Below are positions 10,930 through 22,679 of a stretch of 64,000 nucleotides of DNA, piece after piece; position 1 is the first letter of the stretch; each line of letters begins with the position of its first letter. Source of the stretch: Gnetum montanum. Its lineage: Eukaryota; Streptophyta; Gnetopsida; Gnetales; Gnetaceae. Under the pieces are notes generated by a model. It saw nothing but the letters and a program-made list of their open reading frames with translations. It had not been told where the DNA came from and did not search any database. The translations under genes were made by a program, and so were the position numbers. The DNA lies in contig MNCI01025409.1 in the NCBI GenBank assembly GCA_015680685.1, positions 165,481 through 229,480 on the forward strand, written 5' to 3'.

Positions 10930-12060
10930 TTACTCCTCCTTAACTAAGTTGGAAGGAGAAGATTCAAGAAATGAAGTAAGCTTGTCCTTGGGTTCAGGTG
11001 TTTTGATCATGGCTAGTTACTTGGAAGTTTGTAAAGGGTTTTAATTATTGGATGTTGACCAACATGTGCTTTTGAGGACTTGTTGGATGGTTAAGTTATA
11101 ATAGCCTTGGAAGGAAAGCTTGAGTGTACAATGTATGGTCCTTCCCATAATGTCTAGAACTTAGTTTGTTGAGGCACATGCATGGGATTCTACTAGGAAA
11201 CCTTGTCTCCTGGTTTGAATTTAACTTTTCTTGTTAAGGTGTTATGATGTTATTTATGGTATGCCTTATACACTTTATTCATCATGATTACTACCTTTTT
11301 ATTTTCATCTAGCACTTTGAGTATCATCAATCCTTCTGTTTGTGTCAAGTTAATGTCTAGGTTAAGCTTACATGCAATTGTGAGTGTACAAAATTCGATT
11401 TGCATTTGAAGTTTGGGTAACTTTCTGTGCAATAGCTCATAGGGAGAGTAGCCTATAGGAAGTTTCCATATTAATGGGTAGGCTCATAGCGCATCATTGA
11501 GTTTGGTGCTTCAGTATTTCCAAGATCTACTAATAGTCCTTGCTAGGATCTATGTGATTTCCCTATTAGTTACTTTAGTTTAATCATTGGCTTTGGGATG
11601 ATAGGGTGTTGTAAGTTTGTATTCCATTCCCAAGAATTATATTAACTTAAAAAAGGTAATACATGTGAAATGGGTTTCTTTGTTAGAATTTAGTGTTCTT
11701 TGCTTGCTAAATCTATTTACCACCTGTTATTGGAAAAATTGAGTTATGGTGGAAGAAGTGCAATTAGAAACAACTACAGCTTTAGCCCATTTTCTATAAT
11801 AGTTAACAATAATAATGATGTAATACTTTTCATTGGAAATGGAAGTGATGCATCCCATGAAATCAATTTCCAAAAGCTTGTTCATCAAGAAGTGAATTGT
11901 ACTATGATTAGTATACATGAAAATAGGATATCCAAGCACATAGCGCCTAATTTTTTTAAGAGCATACAACACAACCATAAGTTCTTTTTCTATAGTGATG
12001 TAATTTAATTTTTCACCCACAATGATCCTACTTGCACAATGAATGTAGTATAGATGTTTT
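10930..12060 (-). pseudogene. pol: RNase H-integrase remnant with internal deletion (element Z)
   Basis: Read on the minus strand, 12020 downward holds the RNase H block LNYITIEKELMVVLYALKK, then NHSTIHFLMNK. This joins directly, at about 11880, to integrase text EIDFMGCITSISNEKYYIII. In B these two blocks are about 600 bp apart, so the RNase H tail, spacer and zinc-binding N-terminus of integrase are gone. Integrase continues as NRFSKQRTLNSN, then KLTTPYHPKAN near 11600. The C-terminal part is at 11432-11250 (MQIEFCTLTIACKLNLDINL) and ends with LWEGPYIVH near 11120. Stops and frameshifts occur throughout. It is non-functional. Confidence 0.85.
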
Positions 12061-12129
12061 TATTTTTCCATTTGTGTAAGCACTTCTTCCAATGTATAAT
12101 TAGATGCATTTGTCATGACGTGAAATGAT

Positions 12130-13000
12130 CTAGACTAATCATGGGCATGAAAAATTAGAGTTTCTATGGGATTTTTATTTTAAATGTTTAAATTCCTATT
12201 CACATTTCTTGATCCATTCAAATGGTACATCCTTCTTGGTAAGCTCAACTGATCACTTGGAGATTTTGGAGAAATTTTCCATGAAATTCCTATAGTAATC
12301 TATATATTCAAGGAATGATCTCATATCTTTAAATGTTTAATTTTGTCTCATGATTCCTTGGATAACCCTTATATTTTCAAGATCTACCTCAATTACCTTC
12401 TCTAAAATTAGATGCTTTAGGACAACGCCCTCATAAACCATCAAGTGGCTCTTCTGCTAGTGAAGTCATAGGTTTAAATCCACACATCATTTTAGTACCT
12501 ACTCTAGGTGGTGCACTTTTTGTTCAAAATTAGCACCATAGGTGGAGAAATCATCCATGAATACTTCCACACCATTGTTAATATACTACTAAAAAATATC
12601 AAGGACTATGCATTGGAAGAGTACAAGAATGTTTCATAGAGAAAAAGGCGTCGTCTTGCATGCAAAAGTTCCCCAAAGATTGGTGAACATTATTTTGACA
12701 TGGTCTTCTAGAGAAATTTGGATTTGGTTGCATCCATTATAACCATGCAAAAAACTATAGTAATTGTGCCCTATAATTGTATCCAACACTTGGTCCACAA
12801 ATGGCAATGGAAAATGACCTTTAAAAGTGATCATATTCAATGGCTTGAAGTCTATACAAACTTTCCATTGCCCTCATTTCTTTATATAATAGCAAGTGGG
12901 ATTATCTACTTGTTGTCTACCACTAGATAAATGAACCTACAAAATTTTTTTTAACTTTATTTTTAACAACTTGTTTCAACTTTGGATTCAATCTTCTTTG
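12130..13000 (-). pseudogene. pol: Degenerate reverse transcriptase of element Z
   Basis: The core at 12840-12634 reads HFPLPFVDQVLDTIIGHNYY, then NGCNQIQISLEDHVK and WGTFACKTTPF, the standard Ty3/gypsy RT fingers and palm blocks. The active-site segment FMDDF is intact at 12547-12561. FMDD in place of YVDD or YIDD is also found in A and B and is usual in Athila-type RTs. Stops and indels separate the blocks, so the enzyme cannot be made. Confidence 0.85.
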
Positions 13001-13429
13001 TGGCTATCTGTTGGGCTTGATAATTGAGTTGGTGTATATGTAATGTTGGCATATGTGTGGGTATTTTACTATGACTAAGAAAAGGTTGTTGGCCATTTGT
13101 TGACTACTCTTAGAAATTTATTCTTTTATTCTTTTGTGAGTTAGACATTTTTGATTACTGGTTTTCCATTGTTTAAGAACACATATTCTAGAGATTCCAG
13201 TAATGTTTTTAGTTCTAAGGGCTTCAATTTAGAAATTTTTGGAACTTGTAACTCTTCCTAATCTATTTTCATTTCTTCTATATTATTGGCTTCTAAGAGT
13301 TGGCCCCTGATCTACTTCATGTCATCCATCTTATCTATGTATGCACTTGTAAGGCTCTCATTTGATTCCATGGAAAATATGAAATTGAAGCCTTTGTTTA
13401 TAGCTAGCCACAAGGTGCCCTCCTATTTT

Positions 13430-14010
13430 GTGGCTAATTTGTATATTCACTATTGAATAATAATGTTTTTAAAACACATCTTGCATGCTGTGATGGATGT
13501 GCTCTTGATTGTCCATATTTTCTGCATGCAATTACACCCTATGTCATTGTACGCTATGCATGGAACTCTCTTCTTCTCTACTTTGTAAAATTTATTTTCC
13601 TTGTAAATTTTCAAGGATAGGTCTTTGCTTTCTAGCTTAGTGTCAATTATGTTTAGCCAAGCCCTTTCCATAATTATTAGGAAGTCCTCTTTCTATTTGT
13701 CCACACGGATTACTAGGTATTTTTCAAGATATAACCATCCACTATAATGGGTCATAATATCCTTAACCAATTCCCATGAAATAGTGATGGATTATTCTAA
13801 AAGCCTTAACTTTATATTTCATTTCTTAAGTGCAAGTAGGTTCCATGTTTTGTATATTTCTTGAGAAATTAAGTTCATACTAGTACCTAAATCTACCAGA
13901 GCCTTATATGGATTATATCCTATAATCTATAAATAAATTAGAGGGCTTTCAAGATTAGTTATTTTTCTAGAAAGGTGTATTTCCTTTATCCAGTCTATAA
14001 CTATGTGGAT
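13430..14010 (-). pseudogene. pol: Degenerate aspartic protease of element Z
   Basis: On the minus strand the active-site loop at about 13893-13885 reads Asp-Leu-Gly in the context LVDLGTSMNL. Element C has the normal DSGSG at this place, so the catalytic Ser/Thr position has become Leu by one C-to-T change. Downstream is the block MERAWLNIIDTKLESKDLSL, then VPCIAYNDIGCNC (13671-13500), which is shared with B. The segment is interrupted by stops. Confidence 0.8.
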
Positions 14011-14219
14011 TAAAATGACAGTTTATATATTTTGGGATTTTTGAAGTGAAGGTAGTTCAATTAATAACCTTGAGATAATTTGAGGGGAATCTATAGATGT
14101 AGATGCTTGAAATGATTTGGGTGGACTATTGGATCTAAAAAAGATCTTTTGTAAGCCTTAGGCTTAGAACTATTTGGGTTATCATCCACCCATAAGTTTA
14201 TTGCTCTTGTGGAATTAAG

Positions 14220-16535
14220 TTATTGAGGCTATGAAGGTACTTTACCTTGCATAGGTGGTGCACATGGGATAGGAATGGGGGCTTGAAGTGCAATGTGTTG
14301 TTGTGAGTAATGAGATGTATATATGGAAGAAGTTTAAATGCGTGGAGTGGTAGGTTGGTGGTGTTTAGAGGATGAAGGATAATAATGTTGGGAAGAAGTG
14401 TTGGCTATAAAACCACTTGGTAACACCAAATATTGAATGCAGTAACCATATGGATTTGGTTGCTAGTAAGGATATTATTGTCTTAATGGTGCATCCCCCA
14501 TGATGATGGGTCTTGTCATTGATGATAATATTCTTGAGGTTGTGATGACATTGCACTTGGGTAGTAATATTGTTGGTGGAATTGTTACTGATAATTGCCT
14601 TAGGGATAAGGCAACCTCTTGGGTTGTTTTTTCACAAGCCTTGGATTTAAGGCATAAATCTTAGATTCTTGTGAACATGACAGGATTTGACAACATTTCT
14701 TGAGATGGTCATACTAGCATATGTTACATTCTTCACTATCTATATTTGAATCTACAGTCTCATCTACTACCGTAGCCTTACCTTTCTATTGATAATAGTC
14801 CTTTATTGTGTCCTTTTTCCTTTTTTATCCTTCTTCATGTTTTTCTATGCTATTGTATCCTCTACCATTTTGAATGTTGTTTGGGACTTCTCATCCAAGA
14901 AGTCCCATGTTTTATTTACCTTGGTTGATATTTTAATGATTTATTTGTGAATTGACAAGGTATTTCTTTGCACAACCTCCTATCTTGGTATTTCTTGCTT
15001 TGGATCACAAATATGTATCTTCTTCCTATGAATGGAGGGATTTATATTATACTTAGCATTTTCTTTCTTTTTTAACTCCTCTACTTCTTTTACTAACTAT
15101 TCAATAAGCCTTTGAATATGATGGGTCCTCATCTTTGATAGTCTTTCTTGGGCATACACCCTAAGATTCTTCCTAGTTCTATTATTGAGTCTATTTAAGA
15201 TGTGGTAAAGTTATTCCCTTTAAGAGAAACCATGACCTAGGCACTTGTATAGAAATGAATAGTACTTATCCAAGGTTGAATTAAGGGATTTATGATTATC
15301 TTGCTTCCATTCTTGAATTTGTTTTCTTAGATTGGACATCTTGGAGTATGTATAATACTTATAATTGAATAGTTCTAACATTGTACACTATCTACAGATA
15401 GATTCTAGTTCCAAGGATCGATAACAACTATAAGCTTATTTGATAAGTTTCATAGAAAATAATTTGAGCTTATTTTAGTCATTTTTAATGTTTTGCAAGG
15501 AATAGGCATCATGGAAGGCTTGTAAATGATGTTGTAAATTAGCATTATAGCCTCCTTTAAATTTAGGGATGTTGTTCATATCAAGCCATTTAATAAAACT
15601 ATCCCTTTGATGCCTAGTAGAAATATAGACTAGTTCTTAGATTTTAATCATGCTTCTAGTAGCAAGTAATGGTTCATCATAGTCATGTTATTAATCATAG
15701 ATCATGGTCATGCCTCCTATGGTGCAGTTTGCTACATCTTCTCTTTTGATGATGTTCCTTATCATTTCATTGTTGTCTACATTCTCTCTTCCCATCTCTA
15801 TGATGGGATCTTCTATCATCTCCACCATGACCACGGTCATTTGTCCTCAATTTTGATTGCATTCTTCCTCATCAGAGCTAGATAATAAAATGGATGGAAA
15901 ATATGAAGAGCTAGAAGAGTTATGCTAATAGGTCTTTTTTCTTGATTCCTAGTTTGTTCTATTTTTTAAGGATTGGGAGACCTTGGCCTTGATGTTTTCC
16001 TTGTTTTGGGACTAGTTCTTCCCTTGCCTTGGTTTCTTGGAAAGGTTGAAAATATCCATAAATAACCTATATTATCCTTACTAAAGTAAGGATGACCTTG
16101 GTGTTATAATTACCATAATGGGTGTTTGATGTTCTTCTTTTTTTGATGGCGATGTTAGTATGATCAGTACCTTTTTTCCTTTAAAGACTTCATAGTGGGT
16201 TTCCATGAGTATATCTTTTTTAAGCTATTCATCCATAGGTTGATAGTCCTCCTTAAAGAGATGACATGTTACTTGGTACTTTAGGGTTTCAGGTTCAAGT
16301 CCTAGCTTCATTAGTGCTACCATGAATATGATAGGAATAACATAATTAGGTGACAACATAATGTTTCCTTCTAGGTCTCTCCATTGAATTTGTTCATCTT
16401 GGTAAAGGATGAAAGTGAATTCCAAATAATAAGAATTCAAATGGGTGTAGAGAACTTTGAGTTGTTTACACACTTCATCTATAGTTTTTCTTGTTCTATC
16501 ATGTTTTCTGGTACAGTCATCAGTAGGTGCGAAAT
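14220..16535 (-). pseudogene. gag: Degenerate Gag of element Z
   Basis: The N-terminal block at 16473-16225 (LEFTFILYQDEQIQWRDLEG, then NIMLSPNYVIP) matches the start of Gag in C and the corresponding text at 17750-17900 in A. The region near 15350-14640 holds the conserved Gag middle and the acidic/basic tail, and 14560-14360 corresponds to the Tyr/Gln-rich linker. Stops and frameshifts are frequent. Confidence 0.75.
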
Positions 16536-16686
16536 AAGCCCTATGAGAAGAAGATAATTTTTTTAGTTTATTTTATAGTGTGCCTTGAATAAAATATTAT
16601 TATATTTTCTAATGATTATCCATTATGTTTTTATAATGGATTTTTATGATTAAATTATTTGAACACTTAGTACATAACAAAGAAAG

Positions 16687-16707
16687 TGATCCCTAGAAAC
16701 AGCAACA
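16687..16707 (-). promoter_or_regulatory. Primer-binding site of element Z (tRNA-Asp type)
   Basis: On the minus strand TGTTGCTGTTTCTAGGGATC aligns with the complement of the plant tRNA-Asp 3' end (TGGCGCCGTTGCCGGGGATC). Most mismatches are transitions. It abuts the Z LTR terminus at 16710. Confidence 0.65.
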
Positions 16708-16710
16708 ATG

Positions 16711-16715
16711 ATGAG
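16711..16715. repeat. Target-site duplication of element A (left copy, ATGAG)
   Basis: ATGAG immediately precedes the A 5' LTR (TGATGAGTTG at 16716). The same five bases follow the A 3' LTR at 26452-26456. These bases belong to the terminal TGATGAG of the Z LTR, which fixes the insertion point inside Z's LTR end. Confidence 0.9.
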
Positions 16716-17531
16716 TGATGAGTTGTGTTTTATTGTGCTTCGATATTAGATACCTGATATCAGGCCCCAAGATGTGATGTCGAATATCTGATATCATAGG
16801 GTATATGTTAGCCTATAAATATAGCACTTGGGCACACAATATTCAATTAGTTTTTGCATAGAGTAACGAAGTTCTTGGAGTTTAGCCATTCTAGAGTTAG
16901 GATATTTCTAAGTGCCTGTAGTAGGAGTCTTAAGTGTGTATGGACATTTATTCAAGTACTAATGTACTTGAGCATAGTAGTGGAATAAAGATGAGCCCTT
17001 TTGATAATCCTTGCAGCACTGAGAATAGATTAATGTTTCTTTAATGCATTTAATATTCATGTACTTTACTTTAATGCACTTTAGTTAAGCAATTAATTTC
17101 CAATTATTAATGAACACAAGTACGACCACTTCAAGCATACATGTAGCACTTGGTAACCTAGAGATTCTTAATGTCTGGTAATCTAGTAGTGCTATATGTG
17201 TTCAGGATGTGTTTGGAGAGTGGGAATAGGTACTTGTGTTAGGCTAGCTAGTTAGTAGATTAATTAGATATTAAATTCCTCTACCTTTCATTCTTGTTAT
17301 AGGTGATTAAACTTATAAAATAAAAAATGATAAAAATCATATACCTCAATTGCACTTAACCATATAGTTGTACCTCACAAGTGGAATTGAGAAAACAATG
17401 ATCATACCAGTTAGATTCCATGTCTTATAACCAATGTACTTAAGAACTTAAGGTCTACAAAATTTGACTGCATCATGCATGAATGCTTGTGATTCGTATG
17501 ATTGGACGTAGGGGTACCTCATCGTTCACCA
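16716..17531 (+). repeat. 5' LTR of element A
   Basis: It begins TGATGAGTTG and ends CACCA. U3 carries GATATT, TGATATCA and CTGATATCAT units (16741-16795), then a TATAAATA box at 16814. An AATAAA signal lies in the R region near 16985. It lacks one GATATC-containing segment of about 30 bp that is present in the 3' LTR. Confidence 0.92.
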
Positions 17532-17532
17532 T

Positions 17533-17550
17533 TGGCATTGTTGCCAAGGA
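17533..17550 (+). promoter_or_regulatory. tRNA-Asp-type primer-binding site of element A
   Basis: TGGCATTGTTGCCAAGGA starts two bases after the LTR. It matches the complement of the tRNA-Asp 3' end (TGGCGCCGTTGCCGGGGA) except for C-to-T and G-to-A changes. Confidence 0.85.
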
Positions 17551-17699
17551 CCTTTTAGTTTTTATGTGCACTATCTAGGACATAATGGAAATTATTCAAA
17601 ATCATTGGAACGAACTCCAGAATCATATCATACTTTACAATAACTACAATAATATTCAAAAGCACTATTTTCTAACATAAAATGTCTTCTTTTCATAGG

Positions 17700-19547
17700 A
17701 GCGATTCTCTACCCAAGTCTGATGAAGTTCATTAGTAGGTGTCCCAATAGTAAAAAGTAGTATATGCTTATCTTGATGAGTATGTATCCAATTTCACCTT
17801 CATCCTACACCAAGATGAACATCTATGGTGGTGTAACATGAAGGGCAACATTTTATTGCTGTTGGATTGATCTATTCCTATGATGCTCCAACAAACACTT
17901 ATTCAATTGGGTCTCCAAGGACTTTATGTTGAATATGTGGTGCAGGACAATGATGCTAGAGATTATCATCCCACTGAGGCAAAAAATCTAAGGGATTGAT
18001 GACTAGAACAACACTATGAATTTGTGAAGGAAAAGTGGTTTAGTAATTCCCCAATCCTATTGTATCAAAAAGATGATGGAGAACCTTTCTCTGGGGGTTT
18101 TTCCATTTAGTGAAATTCCTCTCTTTGACTTCAATGAAGGAGTAAAAAACTAGAACCTAAAATCCATGATCCAAAATCCTAGTTTTGGTAAGAATGTATC
18201 CAATGACAAAAGAGAATCCAAAGAAGAAAGTCATGGTAGGGATGCAGATAAGAAACAAGATTGTGATCATGGCTGTGACCATCAAAGAAGGGGTAGTAGG
18301 TACTATGATGGTGTTAGTCCTCCTTCCTCTTCACCTTCATCATCATCTTCTGCCTTTGACCATAATCATAGTGGGTGCAATTGTGATGGAGGTAACTAAT
18401 AGGACCAAAATGATCATAGATATTGTCAGGAAAGTTAAGATTAGGGGTGCAAGCATTCAAGAGAGACCACTTCCATGAATAAAGGGGTAGTAGAGGACAT
18501 TCTAGGGATCAAAATCAAGGCCTTGATGAGCCTATGCTTGCTACCTAGAGTATGCTAAACATTAGAAAAGTAGTACAAATTCCCACAAGGCATGTAAAGG
18601 ATAATTAGATCAAAAGACTAGACATGAATAATATTCCTTAGTTCGAAGGGGGATACAACTCGGATTTGAAAAACTATCTTCAAGCTTTTCAAGATGAATG
18701 TGCCTTATAGAACATAGAAAATTAGTGGCAAAAGCTTAAGTTATTTCCAAGGAGACTCATTAAAGAAGAAGCAAATTGGTACTAGTCCTTAGAACTGGAA
18801 TCTATCAGATGATGGAGTACAATGCTTGAATTGTTCAATGACAAATATCAGATGTACTCCTGAGTGTCCAACTTGAGAAGGCAAATCCAAGGATGAAAAA
18901 AAGGTACACATGAATCCTTGGGATGCCACCATTGGTTGATACCATTATTATTGTACAGATGTCTAGGCCATGATTATTCTAAACTAGGCCAGCTTCACCA
19001 CATTGTAGACAAGATTCAATCAGAAACAAGGAGAACCCTTAGTGTCTATGACAAAGCATGATTGTCAAAATTAAGTGCTTGTCAAATCCAAAGCTTGATT
19101 GAGTAGGTAGCAAAAGAAAAATGAGAACCAAGGAAACAAGAAAGTGTAGAAGAGTACAACCATGATCCTTCCATTCATAAGAGGGAGGTTTAATTTTGTG
19201 AAAATGAGGAAGAATCATCACTTGATGACATGGTGAATAAAAAAACCTTACTACAAAAATTTTAATCTAAAATTATGGCAAAGGTTGATTAGTTATGGGA
19301 CTTCATGGATAGTAGATTTGAAGCTGTCCTAAAAATTACTTAGGAGTCTAAAGAACAAGGAAGTGATCATGAGTGTAGGAGATGCAAGGAAGTTGAATGT
19401 GTCTATTAAAAAGGTAAGGGAAAGATTGTTGCAATAGAGGAAGTTGCAGGAATTCATTTAGATGATGATAAGGGATGTTGTCCTATTATTTCACACTTAT
19501 AGGATTCTAGGGTGTATTCTTTGAATCAACAACTAGCACAAAGGTAA
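17700..19547 (+). pseudogene. gag: Degenerate Gag of element A
   Basis: Similarity to C's Gag starts near 17700 and ends at the TAA at 19545-19547, after LNQQLAQR. Recognisable blocks are the N-terminal segment with FTFILHQDE-like text (near 17800), a Ser-rich, Arg/His-rich stretch at 18166-18399, FEGGYNSDLKNYLQAFQDE near 18640, and MLELFNDKYQMYS near 18820. After these come ETRRTLSVYDK near 19030 and an acidic C-terminal region ending KGCCPIISHL near 19480. Many codons that are Gln in related copies are TAG or TAA here. Position and family suggest a particle-forming Gag of about 600 residues when intact. Confidence 0.85.
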
Positions 19548-20720
19548 ACACCCAGAAGATTACCTTATCTCCAAGGTAAATCTAGGTAGTTCCACTAGTA
19601 ACAATGGTATTATCCAAGTGGAATCCCACTACAACAATATGAGAAATATTAATAATGGAAAGAACCACAGTCATGGGAATTAGCACCATCAAGGCAGCAA
19701 TACCCTTACAGATAACCTGATTCATATGGGTATTACATTCAACAACCCTTGTCTCCATGTGACTCTTCTAGTCATGTTTCGACTTTTCAACCTCACTACT
19801 ACCCTCTTAATTCTTATTGAACTCATTCTCCAAATGCAAATAGGAATACCAACTTTTATATTTATCTTGTTCTTGTCCCTTCACATGTTTCTTCATCCTT
19901 CACACTTCGCACAGCTACACCTGCTCTATCTATGCAGTGTGAACTCTTGGCTTAATTGTAGCAATGCAATGCTACCAGGGCTGTTAACCTACAATTGGTT
20001 CATCAACTAAGTGGTTCAGACACTAGATCTAGGAAAAGACCTTTCTTTCAACCTTAAAGTCCACCTAAGCCCTCACTTGCATTTGTAGTTGACAACCTTA
20101 TTTCTTTATCTTCCTCTATCTCAAATTCCTTCAAGTTTCCTTCAAATCAAATATTGCCTAGAATCCATACTGTTATGCTTAGTTATATCATATCTAATTA
20201 TATCTATGCTGGAAACCTTCCCAGGAAATTAGTTGACCATGGTAGTCCTCTTATTTATTTGTAGATTGCTTGAAATGAACCATGTAAGGCTCACTTTGAT
20301 TCATGTTCTAGTGTCAACTTGATTTCTCATGAAATGTATACTACATGGAACCTACCTCCTCTTAAGAAGAGAAACATAAGATTAGAGTTGGTAGACTAGT
20401 CCATCACTATTCCAATGGGACTATTAGAAGACATTATGACCACTGTCTATGGGTGGTCTTATCCTGCTAATTTGCTAGTGATCAAGATGAGGAACTAGAA
20501 AGGGGACATCCCAATCATCATGGGAAAGGCATGGCTAACCACCGTTAATGCAAGAATGAACATTAGAGATCTTTCCCTAGAAATATCAAAATAAAATGCA
20601 TTTGAGAAGATTCGAGAAGAAGCATGTTCAATCCATTGTATATAATGATACAGGGTGCAACTGTGTGTAGAAAATCTGGTCAGTGAAATTAGCATCCATC
20701 TCTACATATAAGCAATGTGC
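19548..20720 (+). pseudogene. pol: Tyr/Gln-rich linker and aspartic protease remnant (element A)
   Basis: The linker after Gag is rich in Tyr, Gln, Pro and Ser and has no known fold. The protease follows: AHFDSCSSVNLISHEMY near 20310, where the DSG triad reads Asp-Ser-Cys. Next come SITIPMGLLEDIM near 20400 and PIIMGKAWLTTV near 20510. The Gly-to-Cys change and in-frame stops (for example at the start of KGDIP) make it inactive. In the family this protease cuts the Gag-Pol precursor. Confidence 0.8.
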
Positions 20721-21119
20721 ACCTAAAGTAGAAATTCAAAGGTGTTTGTACATAGCAGCCATAAAATAAGAGGGCACCTAGTGGCTAACTGCTAATCCTA
20801 AAAGTAGCACACTTTGCATGGAACCGACTAAGAGCCTAACATGTGCATATTTTGCAAGCATGGATGAACTAGAGCAAGTTCATCACCAACTCTCTAATAA
20901 TGCAAATGATGATACCTATTGGGAAGAGTTGGAAATTCCTAACAATTTCAATAAAAAGCCCCTTGAACTAAAAACACTCCTCACTTGTATGGAATATGTG
21001 TTTTTAAAAAATGGAAAGCAAGTCATAATCAATGAAAATCTTGCTCCAAAATAGAAAATGATGTTGTTGAAAGTGGTTCAAAATGGTCAGTAACCTTTGC
21101 TTGGTCATATCTTGAACTC

Positions 21120-22060
21120 ATAAGGATTGATCCTAGGATATGCTAGCATTGCATCTATGCCAACTTGGTCATGAAGCCAAAGAGACAACCACAAAGGTGA
21201 TTGAACTCCAAACTGAAGTAGATTGTCAAGGAGAAAATTGAACAACTCCTCAAGTCAGGGTTCATCTATTCCATTGCAAATAGTGAGTGGATTAGTCCAC
21301 TTGTGATTGTGCCAAAGAAACATGGCAATTGGCAGATCTACATTGATTTTTGATTACTGAATATGGCAGCATTCAAGGACCATTTACTATTGCCATTCAT
21401 TGATTAGGTGTTAGACACAATATTTGGGCATTAATACTATAGTTTTCTAGATGGTTATAGTGGCTATAACCAAATCTAGATTGCACAAGAGGACCAAGCC
21501 AAGACAACATTCAAAAGTCCCTAGGAGATGTTTGCATATCGCAAGATGCCATTTGGTCTGTGCAATGCCCTTGTTACATTCCAATGCCTAGTCTTGAGCA
21601 TTTTTCAATAGTAGATTGGTAGCGGTGTGCAATTCTTCATGGATGACTTCTCCACTTATGGAGCTACATTTGAGCAAGCCCTCGATTGCATTGAGTATGC
21701 ATTGAAAAGATGTGTTGAAACAAATCTTTGACTCAACTAGCAAAAGAGTCATCTGATGGTCTAAGAAGGCATTATATTAGGGCACCAAATATGACAAGTA
21801 GGAATTGAGGTAGATCTTAAAAAAATAAGGATCATCTAAGGAATAACCCATCAACTAGAAACCATCAAACATGTTTAGTCATTCCTTGGACATAATGGCT
21901 ACTACCGATGATTTATAGAGAATTTCTATAACATCACAAAATCCTTGGTTGAGCTGACAAAGAAGGATGCTCCATTTTTCTGGACCATGGAATGTGAAAA
22001 AGAATTCCAAAAACTAAAGGAGAAACATTTAGAAACTCCAATCCTACAAGTAGCCAACTG
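21120..22060 (+). pseudogene. pol: Degenerate reverse transcriptase of element A
   Basis: Blocks in order: KSGFIYSIANSEWISPLVIV (near 21260), KDHLLLPFID (21380), YYSFLDGYSGYNQ (21435), MPFGLCNALVTFQ (21545), then FMDDF at 21636-21650 with both catalytic Asp residues kept. The connection domain follows at 21720-22060 (ILGHQ, SFLGHNGYYR, WTMECEKEFQKLKEK). Stops stand at known Gln and Arg positions, for example TAG at 21477-21479 in NQIQI and TGA in YYRRF near 21907. Confidence 0.9.
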
Positions 22061-22440
22061 CTCCAGACCATTTCATGTTATGCAGAATGCATCAAATTAT
22101 TCCTTGGGAGCTGTGCTTATGTAGATGGAAGACAAGAAACGTCCATACTACATCCATTGCACAAGTTGAAGCATTATGGATGCACAATTAAACTACACCA
22201 CCATAAAAAAGGAATTGATGGCAATTTTATTTGCTCTAAACAAGTTCAGGCATTATGTGCTGAGATACAAAGTTTTTTTGCACATAGACCATAGTGGCAT
22301 TCACTTCCTGATGAGTAAGCCAATGGTGAGCCCTTGGGTTATATGATGGCTAGTGATCTTATAGGAATTTGATCTAATAATGGTAGATTGAAAGGAAACT
22401 GAGAATGTGGTTACTGACCACTTGTCTCGGTTGAGATGAG
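22061..22440 (+). pseudogene. pol: Degenerate RNase H of element A
   Basis: RPFHVMQNASNYSLGAVLM (near 22065) is followed by a TAG at 22122-22124 where the family has Gln (GAVL.Q). Next are LNYTTIKKELMAILFAL (22190) and HIDHSGIHFLMSKPM (22275). It ends VVTDHLSRLR before 22440. The EKEL acidic residue survives as KKEL context. RNase H would remove the RNA strand during reverse transcription. Confidence 0.85.
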
Positions 22441-22679
22441 ACAAAAAAGAGGATGAAAGCCCACTATCTGATCTATTTCATGATGAGCTCCTACTTGTTG
22501 AGGCTATAACTGAGCAATTTTCCAATGAGCCTAAATGGTATGATGGCATTCTTACCTATCTTCTCACTTAAGAGATGCCAGAAGGATTGGACCCACCAAA
22601 GGAAACAATAGTTTCTTCACTTGGTAAAACACTTTATGGAGATCAACTAACACCTCTACAAAATGTGTGTTGGTGGCTT

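Larger units (their letters stand above)
10926..16710 (-). mobile_element. Element Z: old minus-strand Ty3/gypsy internal region
   Basis: Minus-strand translation gives, in order from 16530 down to 10930: Gag, protease, reverse transcriptase, RNase H fused to integrase, and the integrase C-terminus. The primer site is at 16687-16707. Z's 5' LTR is not adjacent; it is at 26452-27294 because element A inserted exactly at the boundary (ATGAG duplicated at 16711-16715 and 26452-26456). A deletion of roughly 600 bp relative to B joins RNase H to the integrase core. The 3' LTR was not found with confidence. Z is more decayed than A, as the nesting predicts. Confidence 0.85.

Noticed and set aside
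18166-18478. Two overlapping frames here as distinct small proteins
   Set aside because: Both are alternative readings of the low-complexity Gag segment; only the Ser/His-rich frame is collinear with related Gags.
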